A DNA stretch of 64,000 nucleotides. Origin: Caldilineaceae bacterium (GTDB lineage Bacteria; Chloroflexota; Anaerolineae; Caldilineales; Caldilineaceae). The stretch spans positions 1 to 64,000 of the forward strand of contig JAHBVH010000037.1 of NCBI GenBank assembly GCA_019637645.1, given 5' to 3'. Position 1 is the first letter of the stretch; every line of letters begins with the position of its first letter. The notes below the pieces were generated by a model. That model was not told the origin of the DNA and ran no database searches. It saw only the letters and a program-made list of their open reading frames with translations. Both the position numbers and the translations under genes were made by a program. Shown piece by piece: positions 48,620 to 56,624 of this stretch.

Positions 48620-50413
48620 ATGAAGCGATTCAGTGTTCTATTGAGTTGCCTCCTCAGTGCTGCCATCTTGTTGCTCAGTGCATGTGGTGGCGGTGCCGCC
48701 CCAGCCGCGCCAGCAGCCCAAGATGCGGCCTCTACGGCTCCGGCTGCCGCCGCGCCAGCCGCTGTCCCCACGTCGGTCGGCGAAGTGCCGCGCAATCGCA
48801 CGCTCATCGTCGCTCAGAAGACATCCTATCCGCCTGGTGAAATGTGGAGCCCCTATAACTTGGGGGGCACCCACCAGGCGGGTATTCAATTCTTCTATGA
48901 GCCATTGGTCTATGCCGATATGCTCGACGGCCATGCCTACCCCTGGTTGGCGGAACGGTGGGAATATAACGAGGACGCCACCGAACTTACCTACTATTTG
49001 CGCCAAGGCGTCACTTGGAGCGACGGTGAGCCCTTTACGGCGGCGGATGTGGCCTATACGCTCAACACCCTGCGCGATCTGGGGAGCACTGTCCGCACGG
49101 GTGGCGTCTACCAGGTCTTTGTCAAGGAAGCAGTTGCGGTGGATGATCTGACCGTGAATATCGTCTTCAACTCGCCAGCCCCGCGCTTTCATGATGAAGT
49201 GATGGTTGCCAAAGGCGACTCGGCGACCTTTGTCGTGCCGCAGCACATTTGGGAAGGGCAAGATTGGGCCGAATATACCGCGTATAACGATGGCGCAGGT
49301 CCGGTGACGACCAGCCCCTGGCGCTTGGCCTTTGCCGACGACACCCGCCGCATGATCGACCGGGTGCAGAGCTGCGAAGAATGGTGGGCCTGTGCCACCG
49401 GTTTCCATGAACTGCCCCAAGTGGAGCGCTATGTCCAACTGATCATCGGGGATGATCAGAGCCAAGCGACCGCCATGATCCGCAATGAAATTGACCAAAC
49501 TCATGACCTACGCGTCGATATCATTGAAAAGATTCTGGCCGAAAACCCCGAAGCGACCACCTGGACGGGGCGCGAAGGCCCCTATGGCATGGTCTCTTGG
49601 TGGCCCACGGCGCTTCATCTGAACAACAAAGATCCCCACTTGGGCAAAAAAGAGGTGCGTTGGGCGATCAATCGCTATTTGGACCGCCAAAAGCTCATCG
49701 ACTTTGCCTATGATGGCAAGGGCCAAATTTCCGACTGGCCCTTCCCGCCTTTCAAAGGCTTGCAAGCCAGCATCGACAATCTCCAGGATCTGGCCGAACA
49801 GTACCAGCCCAATAAGTATGACGCCGCTGAGGGCGATAGCCTGTTAACGGAAGCTGGCTATACCAAGGACAATGAAGGCTTCTGGGCCGATGCCACGGGG
49901 AGCCGGATCAAGTGTAATATTACCAGCTTCTCGCTCTGGACAGATCTCGGCCCCGTCTTGGCCGAAACCCTACGCCAACATGGGATCGAGTCCAGCTACG
50001 CTGAGCCAACCGACGCCTATGATCAGCTCGCCGGTGGCAACTACGAATGTGGTCTCTTTGGGCATAACGGTTCCCAGTCGGGCAATATCTACCGAACGCT
50101 CAATCTCTACACAACCGGGAATGCCGAAAATCTCTTCCAATATTCGAACCCAGACTTTGACGCCATTGTCGAGGAGCTTTCCACCACGGCAGACGAAGCC
50201 AAAGTGCGCGAATTAGAACATGCCGCCATGGCGATCTGGCTGCAAGATCTGCCCGATGTCCAACTGGTGCAGTTCTATAACCGCACAGGAAATAACCAAC
50301 ACTATTGGACCAACTGGCCCTCGACAGCCACCGACCCCTACATGAATGGCATCCATCCGCACACGGGTTTTGCCTATACGCTGTTGAAGTTGCAAGCGAC
50401 CGACGCCCAGTAA
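48620..50413 (+). CDS. Peptide ABC transporter substrate-binding lipoprotein (family 5)
   Basis: 597 residues. Signal peptide with lipobox LSAC (Cys22), GGG and a long Ala/Pro linker. Canonical order: LAERWEYNEDATELTYYLRQ, WSDGEP (Trp133), then KKEVRWAINRYLDRQKL (from about 343). It ends in a Trp/Asn-rich segment (NQHYWTNWPS). TAAGGAG precedes ATG 48620; the open frame back to 48344 is only palindrome and spacer. First gene of a complete five-gene transporter. Confidence 0.93.
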   Translation: MKRFSVLLSCLLSAAILLLSACGGGAAPAAPAAQDAASTAPAAAAPAAVPTSVGEVPRNRTLIVAQKTSYPPGEMWSPYNLGGTHQAGIQFFYEPLVYADMLDGHAYPWLAERWEYNEDATELTYYLRQGVTWSDGEPFTAADVAYTLNTLRDLGSTVRTGGVYQVFVKEAVAVDDLTVNIVFNSPAPRFHDEVMVAKGDSATFVVPQHIWEGQDWAEYTAYNDGAGPVTTSPWRLAFADDTRRMIDRVQSCEEWWACATGFHELPQVERYVQLIIGDDQSQATAMIRNEIDQTHDLRVDIIEKILAENPEATTWTGREGPYGMVSWWPTALHLNNKDPHLGKKEVRWAINRYLDRQKLIDFAYDGKGQISDWPFPPFKGLQASIDNLQDLAEQYQPNKYDAAEGDSLLTEAGYTKDNEGFWADATGSRIKCNITSFSLWTDLGPVLAETLRQHGIESSYAEPTDAYDQLAGGNYECGLFGHNGSQSGNIYRTLNLYTTGNAENLFQYSNPDFDAIVEELSTTADEAKVRELEHAAMAIWLQDLPDVQLVQFYNRTGNNQHYWTNWPSTATDPYMNGIHPHTGFAYTLLKLQATDAQ

Positions 50414-50428
50414 CTCTGCTTCTTCATG

Positions 50429-50464
50429 GCTGCGTACCGCTGGTCATGGTCAGCGGTACGCAGC
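50429..50464 (+). other. Hairpin between binding protein and permease genes
   Basis: Perfect 14-bp stem GCTGCGTACCGCTG / CAGCGGTACGCAGC with an 8-nt loop, 15 bases after the stop. It is the third hairpin found at such a junction. Confidence 0.72.
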
Positions 50465-50616
50465 ACGCCCTACGCCACCATGACCGTCAGCATGGCAATA
50501 TCGGTCGTGGCGCGACCCAACGTATACCCCGGTCGTGGAGTGAATAGACCTAACCTGCCCACCTTGGTATGGCTGTTCAGCCCTGCTGCCGGTGAATTTG
50601 ATAAAGTTAAAGTGGT

Positions 50617-51624
50617 ATGACACTGGAATATTTACTGAAAAGGATTGCTCAATTTGTTGTCGTTGCCTTTGTGGCGGCAACTATTAACTTTTTCTTCCCC
50701 CGCATGACGGGCCAAGACCCAATTCAACAGAAGTTGGCCCAGCTTCAAATGCAGGGCGGTGGCACCGCCAATGAAGGAATTCAAGGGCTGATTGAAACGT
50801 ACAACCGGAAGTTTGGCTTGGACCAACCACTGTGGCGGCAATATCTCACCTATCTCGGCGATACGGCCCGGCTTGATTTTGGTCAGTCGATTTCCAATTA
50901 CCCAGCTACGGTCCTTTCTATGCTCCGCCAGGCGATCCCATGGTCGGTGGGGCTCTTGGCAACGGCCACCTTGATCAGCTTTACCATTGGCACCTTCATC
51001 GGCGCGTTGATTGCTTGGGGCAAAGCGCCGTGGCTGTTGCGCGCGATTTTCCCCGCCTTCTTTGTCTTTTCGGCGGTGCCTTTCTATCTCATGGGGATCC
51101 TGTTGCTCTATGTCTTTGCCTTTCGCTTTAGCTGGTTTCCCCTCTTTGGTGGCTATAGCGCCCAGCGCATCCCCGAAATGAGCCTAAGCTTCTGGTTGGA
51201 TGTCTTAGAACATGCCATCCTCCCGGCGGCTTCTATCGTCCTGGCCCAGATTGGCTTTTGGGCATTGGGCATGCGCTCGATGATGGTCACGATTCAGGGC
51301 GAAGATTACATGTTGCAGGCCGAGGCCAAAGGGCTCAAGGGGTCGCGCATTTTCTTTCGCTATGCCATGCGCAACGCTATTCTGCCCCAAATTACGGGGT
51401 TGGCATTGACCCTAGGCACGATTATTTCGGGCGCGATTCTGGTGGAAGTGGTCTTTGGCTACCCCGGTGTCGGCACTGTGCTGCGCAACGCCATCCAAGG
51501 GTTTGATTGGTTTGTGCTCCAGGGCGTTGTCTTTATGGTGATCATCACGGTCGCGTTTACCATGTTGGTTATCGACTTGATCTACCCCTGGCTCGACCCC
51601 CGCATCAGCTATAGGAGAGAGTAG
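50617..51624 (+). CDS. Peptide ABC transporter permease (DppB/OppB-like)
   Basis: 335 residues. Begins LEYLLKRIAQFVVVAFVAAT, with the first helix and then FFFPRMTGQDP. The EAA loop is EDYMLQAEAKGLKGSRIFFR, then YAMRNAILPQITGL; EVVFGYPGVGTVL follows. No ribosome site better than AAAG is seen before ATG 50617. It is separated from the next gene by one base. Confidence 0.93.
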   Translation: MTLEYLLKRIAQFVVVAFVAATINFFFPRMTGQDPIQQKLAQLQMQGGGTANEGIQGLIETYNRKFGLDQPLWRQYLTYLGDTARLDFGQSISNYPATVLSMLRQAIPWSVGLLATATLISFTIGTFIGALIAWGKAPWLLRAIFPAFFVFSAVPFYLMGILLLYVFAFRFSWFPLFGGYSAQRIPEMSLSFWLDVLEHAILPAASIVLAQIGFWALGMRSMMVTIQGEDYMLQAEAKGLKGSRIFFRYAMRNAILPQITGLALTLGTIISGAILVEVVFGYPGVGTVLRNAIQGFDWFVLQGVVFMVIITVAFTMLVIDLIYPWLDPRISYRRE

Positions 51625-51625
51625 C

Positions 51626-52537
51626 GTGCTACAAGAACGTGAACGGCGGCTTCCCGTGGCGACGGCTGTGCCCAAACCACCAAGCCGGGCTTATCAGATC
51701 TACCTGTACATTCGCCGCAATCCTGCCTTGATTGCTGGTTTATCAATCTTGGCGTTGTTGGTATTGGCCTGGGTGGTGGGGACGATGGTCACCGAACCGT
51801 CCGATGCCAAGCCCCTTTCCTACCGGCCCAGCCAACCGCCCTCGGCGGAACACTGGCTGGGCACCGATCGGTTGGGCAAAGATATTCTGGCCGTCATGGT
51901 CGAGGGCACGCCCTTAACCCTGCGGATCGGGATTACCGCTGGGGCCATTGGTGTTCTGATCGGCACTTTTCTGGCCTTTTTTAGCGGTTACTATGGTGGC
52001 GCAGTCGATGCCTTTATCAAATCCACGGTGGACATTCTCCGCACCGTGCCGCCGCTGATTGTGTTGATCGTCATTGCCATTTCGATTCCTGGCAACATCT
52101 CGGTCAATGCCATGGGGTTGATTGTGGCCGCCTTGGCCTGGCTCGACCCGACGCGCCTGCTTCGTTCCCAAGTGCTCGTGATCAAACAACAGCCCTATGT
52201 CGAGATGGCGCGCTTTACCGGCATGAGCGGCCCCGAGATCATCGTCAAAGAGATGATGCCCAATCTTATGCCCTATATTGTCTCCACCTTTGTGTTGGCG
52301 ATCTCCTCGGGTATTCTGGCCTCGATTGGCTTGGAAGCGCTCGGGCTCGGTCCCTTTGAGTCCAATACCCTCGGGATGACCATCTACTGGAATATCTGGT
52401 ATGGCTCTTTGCTCAACGGGTGGTGGTGGTGGTGGGCTCCTCCTATTCTGGTGATTGTTTTTCTGTCCATTGGCCTCTTTCTGGTCTCGCAGGGCTTGGA
52501 CGAATGGGCCAATCCGCGCCTAAGGAGAAGTGTGTAA
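51626..52537 (+). CDS. Peptide ABC transporter permease (DppC/OppC-like)
   Basis: 303 residues. After a short basic N-terminus comes the helix PALIAGLSILALLVLAWVV, then HWLGTDRLGKDILAVMVEGT, the DppC hallmark region. The EAA-like loop is around YVEMARFTGMSGPEIIVKEM. It ends FLVSQGLDEWANPRLRRSV. GTG 51626 has GGAGAGA upstream. Its TAA overlaps the next start as TAATG. Confidence 0.92.
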   Translation: MLQERERRLPVATAVPKPPSRAYQIYLYIRRNPALIAGLSILALLVLAWVVGTMVTEPSDAKPLSYRPSQPPSAEHWLGTDRLGKDILAVMVEGTPLTLRIGITAGAIGVLIGTFLAFFSGYYGGAVDAFIKSTVDILRTVPPLIVLIVIAISIPGNISVNAMGLIVAALAWLDPTRLLRSQVLVIKQQPYVEMARFTGMSGPEIIVKEMMPNLMPYIVSTFVLAISSGILASIGLEALGLGPFESNTLGMTIYWNIWYGSLLNGWWWWWAPPILVIVFLSIGLFLVSQGLDEWANPRLRRSV

Positions 52538-53562
52538 TGGCAGCTATGCAAGCATCAGCCCTGCCGGCGGCAACACCCTTGCTCGAAATTCGCGACCTCC
52601 ATGTGCACTATCATACGGAAGTCGGGGCGGTCAAAGCCGTCAGTGGTGTCAACCTGACTCTTCACAAAGGCGAACGGCTAGCCCTGGTGGGTGAATCGGG
52701 CTGTGGCAAGACGACCCTCGCCATGGCGATTATGCGGCTGACCAAGCCACCAGCTCGCATCGTCGCTGGCGAAATTTTGCTCAATGGTCGGGATCTCTTG
52801 CGCTTGAATGAAGAAGAGATGCGCCTAACACGGCTGAATGAGGTTGCGCTGGTAACCCAATCGGCCATGAATGCCCTCAACCCGGTGATGCGCATTGAAG
52901 AGCAGATCATCGACGGGCTGGAAGATCATGGCGTCAAGCAGAGCAAGCTGGCGGCGCGTGAACGGGTGCGTTCGCTGCTGGAGCATGTGGGGCTCAAGGC
53001 CAGTGTCGCGCGTATGTACCCGCACGAACTCAGTGGTGGCATGAAACAGCGCGTCGCCATGGCAACGGCCACGGCGCTTAAACCCAAGCTGATCATTGCC
53101 GATGAACCCACAAGCGCGCTGGATGTGGTTGTGCAGCGCCAAGTGATGGCGACCCTGGGGCGGCTGCAAAAAGAGACAGGGGCCGCGGTGATTTTGGTGG
53201 GGCATGATATGGGGTTGATTGCCCAATTTGCCGACCGTGTTGGCGTGATGTATGCCGGTAAGCTGGTGGATCTTGCGCCGGTGCAACAGATGGTAGAAGA
53301 GCCTTTGCACCCCTATTCCCAATTGCTACTCCAGAGCGTGCCTGGCTTGGCGGAAAAGCAGGAGCGGCTGGTCGGCATTCCGGGCATGCCCCCGCGCTTG
53401 ATCGATCTGCCTGCCGGTTGTCTCTTTCAGCCGCGCTGCCCGGTCGCGTTGGCACACTGTGCCACGCACACGCCCCAGCTTGCGCCGCCCCGTAATGGCC
53501 CGGCACAAGCGACCCGCACGGTGGCCTGTCATCTCTATTCAGAAACCCAATCGGGAGGTTGA
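52537..53562 (+). CDS. Peptide ABC transporter ATP-binding protein (DppD-like)
   Basis: 341 residues. Walker [11 protein letters not shown]-loop VTQSAMNALNP, signature LSGGMKQRVAMA, Walker B LIIADEPTSALD. The C-terminal tail is CLFQPRCPVALAHC. The start is ATG 52537 with TAAGGAG upstream, sharing one base with the preceding stop; the longer frame from 52420 lies in the permease and is not used. It heterodimerises with the next gene. Confidence 0.93.
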   Translation: MAAMQASALPAATPLLEIRDLHVHYHTEVGAVKAVSGVNLTLHKGERLALVGESGCGKTTLAMAIMRLTKPPARIVAGEILLNGRDLLRLNEEEMRLTRLNEVALVTQSAMNALNPVMRIEEQIIDGLEDHGVKQSKLAARERVRSLLEHVGLKASVARMYPHELSGGMKQRVAMATATALKPKLIIADEPTSALDVVVQRQVMATLGRLQKETGAAVILVGHDMGLIAQFADRVGVMYAGKLVDLAPVQQMVEEPLHPYSQLLLQSVPGLAEKQERLVGIPGMPPRLIDLPAGCLFQPRCPVALAHCATHTPQLAPPRNGPAQATRTVACHLYSETQSGG

Positions 53563-53565
53563 CGC

Positions 53566-54585
53566 GTGACAGCAATTCTAGAATTGCGCAATGTGACCAA
53601 GGTCTTTCGGAGCGGCACATTTCGGAAACAGCAGACTGTAGCGGTCGAAGATCTTTCCTTCGCCATTCCCACCGATCAGCCGACCATGACCGCTGTTGCT
53701 GGCGAAAGTGGTAGTGGGAAGACAACGCTGTCGCGCCTGTTGCTCGGGGTGATTGGCCCCACTTCGGGCCAAGTGCTCTATAATGGTAGCCCCTTGGCTC
53801 AGCTATCGCCCCAACAACACAAAGCCTTCTTGCGCGATGTTCAGCCCATCTATCAAGACCCGTTTGGTGTCTATAATCCTTTCTATAAAGCGGATCACCT
53901 GCTCTTTGCCGCCGTTGCCAAGTTCAATTTGGCGCGCTCCAGAGCCGAAGGGCGGCAGTTGGTCGCCCATGCGCTCGAAACAGTGGGGCTGCGCGCCGAT
54001 GAAATTCTGGGCCGCTTTCCCCATCAACTGAGTGGTGGTCAACGCCAGCGGGTGATGGTGGCCCGCGCCTTGATCCTCAAGCCGCGGGTGATTCTGGCCG
54101 ATGAACCAGTCTCCATGGTCGATGCCTCGCTGCGGGCAACCATTCTGGAAAGTCTGCGCACCCTCAATCGGGAACTTGGCATTTCGATTCTATACGTCAC
54201 CCATGACCTCACAACGGCCTATCAGATCTGTGAGAATATCATTGTCATGTACCGGGGCGCGGTGGTCGAAGCCGGTGCGGTGGCCCGCGTGATCCGCGAG
54301 CCGAAACATCCCTATACCCAACTCTTGGTGGATTCGATCCCCAAAATGCGGGCCGTGCGCGATTGGGAGCAGGATGAACAAGTCGAGCCGGCCCGCACGG
54401 CAGAAGAACCGCGTGTCTCCACCGGCTGTAAATTTGCCGACCGCTGCCCAGCTGTCATGGCCCATTGTTGGACCGAAAAACCACCCCTCTATCGCGTAGA
54501 CGCCGAACGCGTTGCTCGCTGCTTTCTCTACCACGAGAAGCCTCTCTTGGAAAGCACCGACATCACCGAGACCTTTGTGGGCTAG
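53566..54585 (+). CDS. Peptide ABC transporter ATP-binding protein (DppF-like)
   Basis: 339 residues. Walker A GESGSGKTT, YQDPFGVYNP in the Q-loop region, signature LSGGQRQRVMVARAL, Walker B VILADEPVSMVD. The D-loop reads SMVD instead of the common SALD. C-terminal CKFADRCPAVMAHC tail. GTG 53566 is preceded by GGGAGGT. It closes the third Opp/Dpp system. A GGACGCGG-type hairpin follows. Confidence 0.93.
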   Translation: MTAILELRNVTKVFRSGTFRKQQTVAVEDLSFAIPTDQPTMTAVAGESGSGKTTLSRLLLGVIGPTSGQVLYNGSPLAQLSPQQHKAFLRDVQPIYQDPFGVYNPFYKADHLLFAAVAKFNLARSRAEGRQLVAHALETVGLRADEILGRFPHQLSGGQRQRVMVARALILKPRVILADEPVSMVDASLRATILESLRTLNRELGISILYVTHDLTTAYQICENIIVMYRGAVVEAGAVARVIREPKHPYTQLLVDSIPKMRAVRDWEQDEQVEPARTAEEPRVSTGCKFADRCPAVMAHCWTEKPPLYRVDAERVARCFLYHEKPLLESTDITETFVG

Positions 54586-54599
54586 TACAAACTAAAAAA

Positions 54600-54660
54600 G
54601 GACGCGGATTAACGCGGCAGAACGCGGATTCTATCGAAAAATCCGCGTTCCACCGCGTCC
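54600..54660. terminator. Bidirectional terminator between dppF-like gene and purH
   Basis: GAACGCGGATT pairs with AATCCGCGTTC inside an outer GGACGCGG/CCGCGTCC pair, between convergent genes. It resembles the 14997-15047 palindrome. Confidence 0.65.
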
Positions 54661-54682
54661 CCGCTCTTCGTCTTTTGGCGGC

Positions 54683-56218
54683 TTAGTGGCGGAAATGGCG
54701 CGCGTCAGTCAGCACCATGACGAGCCCCAACTGATTAACCGCGTCGATCACTTCGGCGTCGCGCACCGAGCCACCGGGTTGCACCACGGCGGTAATCCCT
54801 TGTTTGGCCGCGGCCTCAATGTTGTCGGCGAAGGGGAAGAAAGCATCCGACGCCATGACGGCCCCGCGGGCGCGTTCGCCCGCCTTGTGCCCCGCCAACA
54901 TCACCGAATCGATCCGGCTCATCTGGCCTGCGCCAATGCCAACGGTGGCTTGATCTTTGACATAGACAATGGCGTTGCTCTTGACAAAGCGGGCCACCCG
55001 CCAAGCAAAGGCGAGATCCGCCAGCTGTTCGTCTGTGGGTTGGGCCGCGCTGACCACGCGCCAAGCTGCCGGGTCCATGTCGCTCTGGCTTTGATCAAGC
55101 TCCTGCACGAGTACCCCGCCGTAGATGCTGCGCAGGGTAAGTGGGTGTAGCTGGACCCCCGTGGGCTGGAGAATACGCAAGTTTTTCTTCTTTTGAAGCA
55201 ATTGCAGCGCTTCGGGCTCATAGGCTGGCGCAGCAACCACCTCGACAAAGAGCTCGGCCATGCTTTGCACAGTTGCCACATCTAGCGGGCGGTTGACCGA
55301 AATAATGCTGCCAAACGCGCTGACCGGATCACAGGCCAACGCCTTGCGATAGGCTTCGGCCAAGGTCTCGCCAGAGGCCAAACCGCAAGGATTGCCATGT
55401 TTAATAATGGCTACCGTCGGCGTGGGGAAATCTTGCGCAGCTTGCCAACTGCCGTCGAGATCCAGCCAGTTGTTGTAGCTCATCTCTTTGCCATGGAGCA
55501 CTTCAAAGGGGGCTTTCTCTCCTGCATAGGCATAGAGCCCGCCCTGTTGGTGAGGGTTCTCGCCATAGCGGTTCAGTTGCACTTGGTGTAGATCCAATTG
55601 CAGCCGCGTGGGTAGTTCAGGCGTTGGCGCGTCTTCTTCAATCTGCCCGGACAAATAGGCGGCAATTGCGGTGTCATATTCTGCGGTATGCCGAAACGCC
55701 TTGAGCGCCAGCTTTTTGCGCTGCATCATGCTGGTGCCACCATTGGCAAAGGATTGGGCGACGACCGCATAATCGGCTGGCTCGCAAACCACCGTGACAG
55801 ATTCATGGTTTTTGGCGGCGGCCCGAAGCAGGGCAACGCCACCAATGTCGATCTCTTCGACGGCGGTCGCCAGCGTAACATTCGGTTGGGCTACGGTCTG
55901 CTGAAAGGGATAGAGATTGACGACAACGAGGTCGATCGGGGCAATCTGGTAGGCATCTAACTCTTCTAGATGGTGGGCCACACGGCGGGCTAAAATCCCC
56001 CCATGAATCGCCGGGTGTAGCGTCTTGACCCGCCCGCCCAAAATTTGGGGAAAGCCGGTGACTTCATCAACCGAAGTGACGGGCAAACCGGCATCACGCA
56101 GTTGCCGGGCTGTGCCGCCGCTGGCGACCAATTGCGCGCCAGCCGCGTAAAGCTGCTGGGCAAAGTCCACTAGCCCTGTTTTGTCTGACACCGACAACAA
56201 CGCACGAAACCTTGACAT
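54683..56218 (-). CDS. purH: Bifunctional AICAR transformylase / IMP cyclohydrolase
   Basis: 511 residues. It performs the last two steps of IMP synthesis: formyl transfer from 10-formyl-THF to AICAR (ZMP), then ring closure. The N-terminal MGS-like cyclohydrolase has VSDKTGLVDFA, ASGGTARQLRDAG and GGRVKTLHPAIHGGIL. The transformylase has RYGENPHQQGGLYA and IKHGNPCGLA. GAGGAG precedes the ATG at 56218. A ZTP riboswitch and terminator upstream sense the ZMP-derived signal ZTP, which fits the enzyme's substrate. Confidence 0.96.
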   Translation of the reverse strand: MSRFRALLSVSDKTGLVDFAQQLYAAGAQLVASGGTARQLRDAGLPVTSVDEVTGFPQILGGRVKTLHPAIHGGILARRVAHHLEELDAYQIAPIDLVVVNLYPFQQTVAQPNVTLATAVEEIDIGGVALLRAAAKNHESVTVVCEPADYAVVAQSFANGGTSMMQRKKLALKAFRHTAEYDTAIAAYLSGQIEEDAPTPELPTRLQLDLHQVQLNRYGENPHQQGGLYAYAGEKAPFEVLHGKEMSYNNWLDLDGSWQAAQDFPTPTVAIIKHGNPCGLASGETLAEAYRKALACDPVSAFGSIISVNRPLDVATVQSMAELFVEVVAAPAYEPEALQLLQKKKNLRILQPTGVQLHPLTLRSIYGGVLVQELDQSQSDMDPAAWRVVSAAQPTDEQLADLAFAWRVARFVKSNAIVYVKDQATVGIGAGQMSRIDSVMLAGHKAGERARGAVMASDAFFPFADNIEAAAKQGITAVVQPGGSVRDAEVIDAVNQLGLVMVLTDARHFRH

Positions 56219-56251
56219 GATTTTGCTCCTCTAAACGCTGATGCGTGTTCC

Positions 56252-56298
56252 AAAAAAAAAGGCAGCCAAACCTGGATACCACCCACGGTCCGGCTGCC
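56252..56298 (-). terminator. Riboswitch-controlled terminator in the purH leader
   Basis: On the minus strand GGCAGCCGGACC pairs with GGTTTGGCTGCC (12 pairs, two G-T wobbles) around a 14-nt loop and is followed by nine T. It lies between the aptamer and the purH ribosome site, as expected for ligand-controlled attenuation. Confidence 0.88.
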
Positions 56299-56299
56299 C

Positions 56300-56392
56300 A
56301 GCCCAGACGAGCGACTGTAGCAAAATAAAGCTTTCTTTCCCTTGCGGTAATCTCCACAAATGCATAAGCTGCACCTTCGTCAGTCAAGAAAG
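56300..56392 (-). ncRNA. ZTP (pfl motif) riboswitch aptamer
   Basis: Minus strand: GACTGACGA near the 5' end, ACCGCAAGGGAA in the middle, and CTCGTCTGGGC at the 3' end. GACGA pairs with UCGUC directly before UGGGC, where the pfl consensus has GGCG/CGCC, so the pairing is kept with changed bases. Location just before purH is a classical place for this riboswitch. Confidence 0.85.
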
Positions 56393-56399
56393 CCACTCT

Positions 56400-56428
56400 A
56401 TTATAGAATGGGATCGGTAGCCTGTCAA
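56400..56428 (-). promoter_or_regulatory. purH: purH promoter, perfect consensus
   Basis: On the minus strand TTGACA (56428-56423), a 17-base spacer and TATAAT (56405-56400). Transcription would start near 56393, right at the aptamer. Confidence 0.85.
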
Positions 56429-56485
56429 ACCAGGCAGAATCAATAGGGCGAACGCGAACCTTAAAAAAGTAGGGCTAAAACCCTT

Positions 56486-56529
56486 AACTAACCACGAAAA
56501 GCGCCTGTGCGCGCTTTTCGTGGTTAGTT
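56486..56529. repeat. 19-bp perfect palindrome in the purH-mutL divergent gap
   Basis: AACTAACCACGAAAAGCGC and its exact complement around CTGTGC, without T-runs. It lies upstream of both divergent promoters and could be a protein-binding site, cruciform or remnant terminator. Confidence 0.75.
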
Positions 56530-56590
56530 GCCGGATTGATCCAGGCGCTATCACGAAGTTCGCTTGCCTTGCTTGTTGCCCCATAAATCA

Positions 56591-56618
56591 TTGAAAATCA
56601 CCTATAATATGGTATAAT
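56591..56618 (+). promoter_or_regulatory. mutL: mutL promoter giving a leaderless transcript
   Basis: TTGAAA (56591-56596), 16 bases, TATAAT (56613-56618); the ATG begins at 56625, where transcription should start. A second TATAAT lies at 56603-56608. No Shine-Dalgarno is present. Confidence 0.65.
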
Positions 56619-56624
56619 GCACCT

